Source: Paracoccaceae bacterium (GTDB lineage: Bacteria > Pseudomonadota > Alphaproteobacteria > Rhodobacterales > Rhodobacteraceae). Taken from it: a stretch of 11,263 bases of DNA. The stretch covers positions 1 to 11,263 of the forward strand of contig RFZH01000060.1 in NCBI GenBank assembly GCA_009920815.1. The letters are read 5' to 3'. Position 1 is the first letter of the stretch, and each line of letters opens with the position of its first letter. Positions 6,496 to 11,263 of the stretch are shown here, piece after piece. A model generated the notes under the pieces. The model saw only the letters and a list, made by a program, of their open reading frames with translations. It did not search any database and was not told the DNA's origin. A program made the translations under genes and the position numbers.

Positions 6496-7641
6496 TCATC
6501 CCCTAACAGATTGCGGCGGAGGGAACCCTGCACCAAAACGTGCACGGATCACCAAGACCCACAGCGCCACTGCGCCGACCTGATGTACAATCGCAATCTG
6601 CCACGGCGCTGAATACATAACCGTCACAATCCCCAAAACCATTTGCAGGAACATCATCGCAAGCACCATGTTATACCCGAACCGGACGTGTACGTTGCCA
6701 GACTTGCGCGATATCCGCCAGACAATGATTCCGAAAATAAACAAAGCATACCCCACCATACGATGGGTAAATTGGACCAGACCATCGTCTTCGAAAAAGT
6801 TCCGCCACCACGGCGTCAACGAAAACATATCAGGCGGGAAAAACCCACCTGCCATGAGCGGCCAATCGATATAGTTTCGCCCCGCATCGATGCCGGCCAC
6901 CAAAGCGCCCAAAAGGATTTGCGCAAAGGTCAAATACATGAGCCCCTTTCCATACCCAAACAGTCGTGCCTCGCGTCCGCGACGCCGTTGCATTAAATCC
7001 TTTTCGCTAAGGCCCAGCTGAAAGACGAACCACGAAATGAACCCCAGTATGACAAAGGCCAATCCCAAATGTGTCGCCAAACGGTAACTTGCAACATCCA
7101 ACATCGTACCCGTCAAGCCAGATGATACCATCCACCAGCCAACGGCCCCCTGCAGCCCGCCTAATGCGCCCAGCAGTAACAATTTGGCAGTCCATCCTGT
7201 CGGAATTTTACGCGCAGCCAAAAATCCGAAAAAACCAACGGCCCAAACCAGACCAATAAACCGACCCAATTGCCGATGTCCCCATTCCCACCAAAAGATC
7301 GTTTTGAATTCTGACAGGCTCATGCCTTTATTTTGCAACTGATATTCCGGAATTTGTTTATATTTTTCAAATTCTTCGATCCAAACTTGTTCGGACATCG
7401 GCGGCAAAGCACCAGTGACGGGCTTCCATTCGGTTATTGACAAGCCACTATCAGTGAGGCGTGTCAGCCCCCCAACAGCGATCATTATGGCCACCAAGCC
7501 AAATAAGATCATCAACCAGACACGAATTGCGCCGCGCGCGCCCTTAGCTCTGCCGCGGTCGATGACGCCTGCTTGGATAGCAGTATCGGCCTTTTGGTTT
7601 TGGTCTCCAACGTCTTCAAAGATTGTACGCTTTTGGGTCAT
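6496..7641 (-). CDS. ctaA: Heme A synthase
   Basis: CtaA oxidises the C8 methyl group of heme O to the formyl group of heme A, the cofactor of aa3-type cytochrome c oxidase, in the cytoplasmic membrane. The 381-residue protein has about eight hydrophobic segments. The four heme-ligand histidines of the two pseudo-symmetric four-helix halves are visible: H122 (GHRQLGR), H191 (THLGLAF), H293 (THRMVGYALF) and H353 (VHQVGAVALW). The segment GLTRLTDSGLSITEWKPVTGALPP (58-81) is also typical. The proteobacterial form lacks the cysteine pair of the Bacillus protein, and I see none in the first external loop. The ATG at 7641 has a purine-rich GAAGAGATGAGA stretch before it. The N-terminal 35 residues are hydrophilic and cytoplasmic. 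It lies 55 bases after trmJ and one base before the peptidase gene. Confidence 0.95.
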   Translation of the reverse strand: MTQKRTIFEDVGDQNQKADTAIQAGVIDRGRAKGARGAIRVWLMILFGLVAIMIAVGGLTRLTDSGLSITEWKPVTGALPPMSEQVWIEEFEKYKQIPEYQLQNKGMSLSEFKTIFWWEWGHRQLGRFIGLVWAVGFFGFLAARKIPTGWTAKLLLLGALGGLQGAVGWWMVSSGLTGTMLDVASYRLATHLGLAFVILGFISWFVFQLGLSEKDLMQRRRGREARLFGYGKGLMYLTFAQILLGALVAGIDAGRNYIDWPLMAGGFFPPDMFSLTPWWRNFFEDDGLVQFTHRMVGYALFIFGIIVWRISRKSGNVHVRFGYNMVLAMMFLQMVLGIVTVMYSAPWQIAIVHQVGAVALWVLVIRARFGAGFPPPQSVRG

Positions 7642-7684
7642 GTCTCATCTCTTCGTTGTTGCCCATATTCGGGCGACTTTTAAT

Positions 7685-7714
7685 TCTATAAATGGCTCAA
7701 CTTTTTTGTCGCAA
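7685..7714 (-). promoter_or_regulatory. Candidate promoter for ctaA within the end of trmJ
   Basis: Reading the minus strand, TTGCGA (7714-7709), an 18-base spacer and TATAGA (7690-7685) could give a start near 7678, about 37 bases before the ctaA ATG. The -35 box lies in the last codons of trmJ. The leader also contains a short inverted repeat, GCCC (7661-7664) and GGGC (7671-7674). Read-through from trmJ is an equally simple way to express ctaA. Confidence 0.35.
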
Positions 7715-8434
7715 CAGCTGGCGCAACATGCCATGAAAGGTTTGTACATCAGATCGTGTCAAAGGCATACGCGACCAAAGGTTGCGCAGGTTGGTTTTCA
7801 TCCCAGCTGCTTTTGCCTCAGGAAAGAAAAAGCCTGCCTCGTCCAAACGCTGTTCGAAATGCTCAGCCAATTTTTCAACTTCGACTGTTTGCGCCCACTC
7901 GGTCTTGGCCATTTCCATGACCTCGCCTTGAATTGTTTCGCTGGCCCGTCGCCACTCATAAGCCACCAACAAAACACATTGCGCCAAATTGAGTGACGGA
8001 AACTCAGGATTCACGGGCACAGAAATAATTGCGTTCGCTTGTGACACATCGTCATTTTCTAGACCTGCGCGTTCTGGCCCAAACATGACAGACACCGTTT
8101 GGCCTGCGCGAATTTTTTTTGCCGCCAGTGCCATCGCGGCCTCAGGTGAATAGATTGGCTTGGTCAGACCGCGTCCCCGAGCGGTTGTCGCAAAAACAAA
8201 ATGACTGTCCCCAATCGCATCTGCGACAGTGTCGAAGTGGCCTGCTTCGTCTAACAAGCGCCCCGCGCCTGACGCCATCGCAACCGCGCGTTGGCTGGGC
8301 CAACCGTCGCGCGGCGCCACAACGCGCATCCGATCCAAGCCAAAATTCCACATACCGCGTGCCGCTGCACCAATATTTTCACCCATTTGTGGGCGCACCA
8401 AGATAATAGAAGGTTGTGGCGTAAACGATGGCAT
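7697..8434 (-). CDS. trmJ: tRNA (cytidine/uridine-2'-O-)-methyltransferase TrmJ, SPOUT family
   Basis: TrmJ uses S-adenosylmethionine to methylate the ribose 2'-OH of tRNA position 32. The 245-residue protein shows the three SpoU/TrmH signature blocks: motif 1 MGENIGAAARGMWNFG (17-32) with N20 and the putative catalytic R26, motif 2 MFGPERAGL (117-125) and motif 3 VNPEFPSLNLAQCV (141-154), which forms the knotted cofactor site. The extra C-terminal region of about 80 residues is as expected for TrmJ rather than the shorter TrmL. The ATG at 8434 is preceded by GAGGA at a normal distance. It is the first gene of a minus-strand run with ctaA and the M32 peptidase and diverges from the ThiE-like gene. 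Exact tRNA target and nucleotide preference cannot be read from sequence. Confidence 0.9.
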   Translation of the reverse strand: MPSFTPQPSIILVRPQMGENIGAAARGMWNFGLDRMRVVAPRDGWPSQRAVAMASGAGRLLDEAGHFDTVADAIGDSHFVFATTARGRGLTKPIYSPEAAMALAAKKIRAGQTVSVMFGPERAGLENDDVSQANAIISVPVNPEFPSLNLAQCVLLVAYEWRRASETIQGEVMEMAKTEWAQTVEVEKLAEHFEQRLDEAGFFFPEAKAAGMKTNLRNLWSRMPLTRSDVQTFHGMLRQLLRQKS

Positions 8435-8486
8435 ATCATGTCCTCATATTGTCTGATTGTGATCTAGGATACGAAAGCCCATATGA

Positions 8487-8512
8487 AAACCCCATTTCGG
8501 CGCAAACCCCAT
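8487..8512. repeat. Direct repeat AAACCCCAT in the trmJ / ThiE-like divergent gap
   Basis: AAACCCCAT occurs at 8487-8495 and again at 8504-8512, a 17-base period, in the 133-base gap between the divergent starts. A spacing near one and a half helical turns puts the copies on roughly opposite faces of the DNA. A bulged inverted repeat, GTCAAATACC (8514-8523) against GGTATGAC (8533-8540), lies next to it. I found no clear promoter boxes and no TPP riboswitch in this gap. Confidence 0.35.
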
Positions 8513-8567
8513 GGTCAAATACCTTTTTCCACGGTATGACAGGGAAAATCAATCACGAGCCACGCAA

Positions 8568-9197
8568 ATGTCCGACCAATCACTTCCCCAAATCTATCTC
8601 GTCACACCACATGATTTTGATCTTGAAACATTTCCGGCGGTGTTGGACTCTGTGCTCGCAAACCATGACATCGCTTGCGTTCGCATCGCTCTGTCGACCA
8701 GAGATGAAACGCGGATCATAAAATCAAGCGATGCCATTCGCGAGGTGTGTCACCGTCATGACGTTGCCGTTGTCATCGAAGCACATGTGTTGATGGTTGA
8801 CCGGCTTGGCCTGGATGGGGTCCATTTCACTGACAATGGCCGCTCTGTGCGCAAGGCTCGCAAAGATCTGGGCGATGATGCCATCATTGGTGCATTTTGC
8901 GCGACCTCGCGCCACGACGGAATGAATGCGGGTGAAAGCGGAGCCGACTACATCTCTTTTGGACCGATGAGCGGCGCGACATTGGGCGACGGAACGCTTG
9001 CAGACCGCGCTTTGTTCCAATGGTGGTCAGAAATGATCGAGGTTCCCATCGTTGCTGAAGGCGGACTGACGTTAGACATCGTGCGTGATCTGGCAACCGT
9101 CACCGATTTTTTTGCCTTTGGCGACGAGATATGGTCAAGTTACAACCCAAGCGCCACGCTTGGCGAATTCATTTCAGTGATGGCACAATCGGCCTGA
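8568..9197 (+). CDS. Divergent ThiE/TenI-like TIM-barrel protein (thiamine phosphate synthase family)
   Basis: The 209-residue product fits the ThiE/TenI fold: PQIYLVTP at the N-terminus, CVRIAL (37-42), GLDGVHFTDN (81-90), IIGAFCATSRHDGMNAGESGADYISFGP (107-133) and VPIVAEGGL (159-167). Several positions expected in a working thiamine phosphate synthase are changed. The LREK segment reads VRIALS, the NDR metal segment reads IEAH (70-73), HLGQxD reads HFTDNG, and the glycine-rich tail A(I/V)GGI reads AEGGL. As I recall, similar proteins labelled thiamine phosphate synthase are common in Rhodobacterales, so this is a lineage form rather than a decayed gene. The ATG at 8568 gives the conserved start; an in-frame ATG at 8511 would add 19 unconserved residues. 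The ribosome binding site is weak. No other thi genes are nearby, so I leave the symbol empty. Confidence 0.75.
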   Translation: MSDQSLPQIYLVTPHDFDLETFPAVLDSVLANHDIACVRIALSTRDETRIIKSSDAIREVCHRHDVAVVIEAHVLMVDRLGLDGVHFTDNGRSVRKARKDLGDDAIIGAFCATSRHDGMNAGESGADYISFGPMSGATLGDGTLADRALFQWWSEMIEVPIVAEGGLTLDIVRDLATVTDFFAFGDEIWSSYNPSATLGEFISVMAQSA

Positions 9198-9295
9198 CCT
9201 GACAGCTTTTACTTTTTTCAAAGACTCATTTTGGTATTGGAACGCGTCAGCGCCGCTGGCTGATAAGAACGCCTAAGCAATCCGAAAAGACCACA
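9198..9295. other. Convergent gap between the ThiE-like gene and olsA
   Basis: This 98-base gap should hold terminators for both converging genes. The only inverted repeat I can see is TCAGC (9247-9251) with GCTGA (9259-9263), which contains the near-palindrome CAGCGCCGCTG. No T-run follows it on either strand, so it is a weak terminator candidate at best. Confidence 0.3.
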
Positions 9296-10144
9296 TTAAA
9301 ACGTGCCATCAAAGGCGTGACCTTTTCGCACATCCGCTTCTAATGCTGCAGCCAATTCCTTGCGCGAACTATAATCATCGACTTTATGAGGCGCATGATA
9401 AACCACCTCAACACGCCCCTGCCGCAGCCGAGCAAGCGTGTATAACAGATGGGTGCCAAATTCCATATCGCCCCACCAACCATAAAACCGAGGGTCGGTG
9501 CCTTTTGGCGCATAATAATTTACTGAAACTGGCTGAATATACATATCATGTTTGATTTTTGGATCGAAAAACGCCGCAAACAGCGTTGTTTTGAACGGTA
9601 AAACCCGCAGGCTATCGGTCGAGGTACCTTCGGGAAAAAATAACAAACGGTGATTATGCATAAGGCGTTCTTCGAACACCGCTTTTTGAATACGCGCCTC
9701 TTTTGGATCGCGTTTGATAAACACCGTTCCCGTGGCGCGCGCCAGCCATCCGATCCCGGGCCAAGACGCAACTTCGGACTTTGACACAAAATAAATCCGC
9801 TGGCTTGCGTTCAGAACAAAAATATCCAACCATGCACCATGATTGGCCACAATAGCCCCCTTGTGGCGCATTGGGGTCCCGCGCAGTTGAAATCCTATCC
9901 CCATTATCGCAAGCGATATACGGCAGACCAATTGGGTTAAGAAGGGCGTGACAGGACGATCTTGGCCAAAAATTGGACGCTCGATCATGCGCAACATCAA
10001 CAATATCGCCAAACCACCGAAAACGACCGTTGCCATCGGAACCCCACGCAACAGCACAATGAACCACCCAATTAAGGTGATATCGCCCATCTCAGGTTCC
10101 TCGGCAGTCAACCAATCTGGCTTTATTTGGCGATTATCGTTCAT
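9296..10144 (-). CDS. olsA: Lyso-ornithine lipid O-acyltransferase (PlsC-like)
   Basis: OlsA adds the second, ester-linked fatty acid to lyso-ornithine lipid, completing a phosphorus-free membrane lipid; in marine Rhodobacterales it is reported also to finish glutamine lipid. The 282-residue protein has a hydrophobic anchor near residues 22-52 and the PlsC acyltransferase motifs: NHGAWLD (101-107, HX4D with H102 and D107), VFIKRD (141-146), FFPEGTST (169-176) and a later IQPVSVNYY (203-211). The product acts at the cytoplasmic face of the inner membrane. The ATG at 10144 has AAAGG seven bases upstream and overlaps the end of olsB by 11 bases, indicating a coupled two-gene operon. Without olsB next door it could have been called a generic 1-acylglycerol-3-phosphate acyltransferase; the pairing makes OlsA the better call. 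Confidence 0.87.
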   Translation of the reverse strand: MNDNRQIKPDWLTAEEPEMGDITLIGWFIVLLRGVPMATVVFGGLAILLMLRMIERPIFGQDRPVTPFLTQLVCRISLAIMGIGFQLRGTPMRHKGAIVANHGAWLDIFVLNASQRIYFVSKSEVASWPGIGWLARATGTVFIKRDPKEARIQKAVFEERLMHNHRLLFFPEGTSTDSLRVLPFKTTLFAAFFDPKIKHDMYIQPVSVNYYAPKGTDPRFYGWWGDMEFGTHLLYTLARLRQGRVEVVYHAPHKVDDYSSRKELAAALEADVRKGHAFDGTF

Positions 10145-10898
10145 ATAGCTGCCTTTGTTTCACTGTCATTGTTTGAGTGTTCAAAACCATGCAAACATCC
10201 GTAGTATTAAAAGTATGATCTATAAACGCCCCTTGCCCAACACGCCCGCCCAAGCGCAAATATGCTTTGATCAATGACGGCACCTGAACCATCGCGGCTT
10301 TTCGATCGATATCTTGATAGGGGATCAAATTCATATCAACAGCGTTTTTTCCCTTAGCGCTTGGGCATAGATCATCCTCTGCGCGGTGCTTATGATACAA
10401 CAGTGAAAGCGCGGGCGCCAAAGACCCAATATCGGTGCCATGAAAACTGGCGACGCCGAATAACAGGTCAATTTCATGTGCTGCGACATAGTCGGCCAAT
10501 GCTTGCCAAAGAACAAATAACGCCGTGCTGCCACGGTAGTTAGGATGTAAACACGTGCGACCCAATTCTAAAAGCTTTAGTCCAGATCGACGCAAGCGGC
10601 CGATATCATATTCATCCTCAGAATAATATCGCCCGAGTGCAATTTCTTTATGCGCAGGCAAAAGCCGATAAACCCCGACGACCCCCCCCATGACATCAGA
10701 TCGTGCGTCATCAATTAACAACAAATGATCAAAATAAGGATCCAACGCGTCTCGTTCCAACCTGTTGTCATGATCGACAAGGGCGCCGCCAGCCCCCAGT
10801 TCGGAAACAAAGACATCATATCGCAAGCGTTGCGCCGCAACAAAATCCTGATCTGTCTCAGCCAGTTTTGTTCTAAATTGGGGGCCATTGTTGCGCAT
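10134..10898 (-). CDS. olsB: Ornithine N-acyltransferase, first step of ornithine lipid synthesis
   Basis: OlsB transfers a 3-hydroxyacyl group from acyl carrier protein to the alpha-amino group of ornithine, giving lyso-ornithine lipid for OlsA. The 254-residue protein is of the expected length and has the GNAT-like features of the family: QRLRYDVFVSELGA (23-36), the LELGRTCLHPNYRG core (110-123), LLFGVASFHGTD (145-156) and the C-terminal FNTTDVCMVL (230-239). The ATG at 10898 is preceded by AAGGAG at seven bases, a strong site. A related enzyme in marine Rhodobacterales, GlsB, uses glutamine; I cannot separate the two with certainty by eye, so the amino-acid substrate is an inference. Synthesis of such lipids is often raised under phosphate limitation, but I found no standard PHO box upstream. 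Confidence 0.87.
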   Translation of the reverse strand: MRNNGPQFRTKLAETDQDFVAAQRLRYDVFVSELGAGGALVDHDNRLERDALDPYFDHLLLIDDARSDVMGGVVGVYRLLPAHKEIALGRYYSEDEYDIGRLRRSGLKLLELGRTCLHPNYRGSTALFVLWQALADYVAAHEIDLLFGVASFHGTDIGSLAPALSLLYHKHRAEDDLCPSAKGKNAVDMNLIPYQDIDRKAAMVQVPSLIKAYLRLGGRVGQGAFIDHTFNTTDVCMVLNTQTMTVKQRQLYER

Positions 10899-10919
10899 TG
10901 GATCTCTCCTTGGTCACCC

Positions 10920-10948
10920 TATGTAGTGAGCGCGTCAGAAGTTGACAA
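10920..10948 (-). promoter_or_regulatory. Candidate promoter of the olsB-olsA operon
   Basis: On the minus strand TTGTCA (10948-10943), a 17-base spacer and TACATA (10925-10920) would start transcription near 10913, leaving a short leader that still contains the AAGGAG site (10911-10906). The -35 box overlaps one copy of TGTCAA, which is repeated nine bases upstream (TTGACA on the plus strand at 10942-10947 and 10951-10956). The gap to the DUF3553 gene is 107 bases, enough for an independent promoter. Confidence 0.4.
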
Positions 10949-11005
10949 GTTTGACACAAAACCTTTCAAAGCCACACATCTTAAAGGTGTATTTACCAAT
11001 AGAAT

Positions 11006-11194
11006 TCAAGGTAATTCAGAATACACAACCTCTAGCGCGATTAAGGTCCCATCAATGACAACTTTGCCCTGTTCTGTGAAATTCACAGTGACCCGCCCAT
11101 TAATTCGTGATTGGACCTGTCCAATTCCCCAATCAGGTTGCGATGGATGGCGCACTAACATGCCAGGCTCCAAGAATGCGTTTAGATCGTCCAT
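11006..11194 (-). CDS. Small DUF3553 protein
   Basis: The 62-residue product matches the pattern of the DUF3553 family found in Rhodobacterales and related alphaproteobacteria: LEPGMLVRHPSQPDWGIGQVQS (8-29) followed by a beta-rich RVTVNFTEQGKVVID (34-48). The block VRHP..P.WG.GQV resembles the Tudor-like C-terminal domain of UvrD/PcrA helicases, which binds RNA polymerase, so a nucleic-acid or polymerase-related role is conceivable but unproven. The ATG at 11194 has an AAGGAAA ribosome binding site eight bases upstream. It points in the same direction as olsB, 107 bases away, and may or may not share a transcript. It has no signal peptide or membrane segment. Confidence 0.82.
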   Translation of the reverse strand: MDDLNAFLEPGMLVRHPSQPDWGIGQVQSRINGRVTVNFTEQGKVVIDGTLIALEVVYSELP

Positions 11195-11242
11195 AGCACG
11201 GTTTCCTTTGTTGGTTCACCCAATGCACCAAGGCCAAGGGTA

Positions 11243-11263
11243 ATGACAGATACAGATCTATCT
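11243..11263 (+). CDS. Possible start of a plus-strand gene cut by the right edge
   Basis: An ATG at 11243 opens a frame of seven codons, MTDTDLS, to the window edge. Such N-termini are common in this group, and AAGG at 11229-11232 is about ten bases upstream. It would diverge from the DUF3553 gene with about 48 bases between starts. Seven residues cannot identify a product, and the call could be wrong. Confidence 0.3.

Noticed and set aside
6495..6545. Longer M32 peptidase start at 6545
   Set aside because: It would overlap ctaA by about 50 bases and lacks the well-placed AGGGG seen before 6494.
7415..7996. Plus-strand 193-codon open frame across ctaA and trmJ
   Set aside because: It is antisense to two well-supported genes, shows no family motifs and is low in plausible protein character.
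8435..8567. TPP riboswitch ahead of the ThiE-like gene
   Set aside because: The conserved CUGAGA-type thi-box elements are not present and the leader is too short and unstructured.
10942..10956. Plus-strand promoter using either perfect TTGACA
   Set aside because: No -10-like box lies 16-18 bases downstream on that strand and no plus-strand gene follows nearby.
10899..11005. Standard PHO box before olsB
   Set aside because: The visible repeats have a nine-base period and a TGTCAA core, not two CTGTCAT copies 11 bases apart.
10725..11243. Plus-strand 172-codon open frame opposite olsB and the DUF3553 gene
   Set aside because: It is antisense to two recognisable genes and has no recognisable domain.
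1..11263. Mobile element, CRISPR, toxin-antitoxin, phage defence or tRNA genes
   Set aside because: No transposase, integrase, terminal repeats, spaced repeat array, defence motifs or cloverleaf were seen; all large frames are housekeeping genes.

Overview
The window reads as ordinary chromosome of a marine alphaproteobacterium, most likely a Rhodobacterales (Roseobacter-group) member with a moderate GC content near one half. The basis is the look of the proteins. HemB has aspartate where zinc-type enzymes have cysteine. GyrA has the family N-terminus and an acidic insertion in its C-terminal domain. There is also a SYLF/YSC84 lipoprotein, a divergent ThiE-like protein, an olsB-olsA ornithine-lipid pair and a DUF3553 protein. 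I see no phage, transposon, integron, CRISPR array, toxin-antitoxin pair, tRNA or rRNA.

Layout. At 1-139 the start of a small membrane protein gene runs off the left edge on the minus strand, diverging from hemB (319-1323, tetrapyrrole synthesis). A lipoprotein gene with a SYLF domain follows (1393-1959). Next comes a 307-base gap packed with inverted repeats, then a good sigma-70-type promoter and gyrA (2267-5116). gyrA meets a minus-strand cluster head-on: trmJ (tRNA 2'-O-methyltransferase), ctaA (heme A synthase) and an M32 carboxypeptidase, transcribed in that order from 8434 down to 5034. A ThiE-like gene (8568-9197) diverges from trmJ. It converges on olsB-olsA (10898 down to 9296), the two acyltransferases that make ornithine-type aminolipids. 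A DUF3553 gene (11194-11006) and a possible gene start at 11243 close the window.

How the genes relate. ctaA and the M32 peptidase are separated by one base and look translationally coupled. olsB and olsA overlap by 11 bases and form a two-step pathway. The rest are separate housekeeping units. hemB and ctaA both belong to heme metabolism but are not in one operon.

What deserves a second look. The 3' end of gyrA appears to have lost its native stop: tandem TAA codons in the +1 frame sit directly against a terminator hairpin, while the actual frame reads through that hairpin and 83 bases into the opposing gene. The hairpin-dense gap before gyrA could be stacked terminators, a structured RNA or a regulatory DNA element. 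The ThiE-like protein lacks several residues expected in a thiamine phosphate synthase. I did not find a convincing new multi-gene system.
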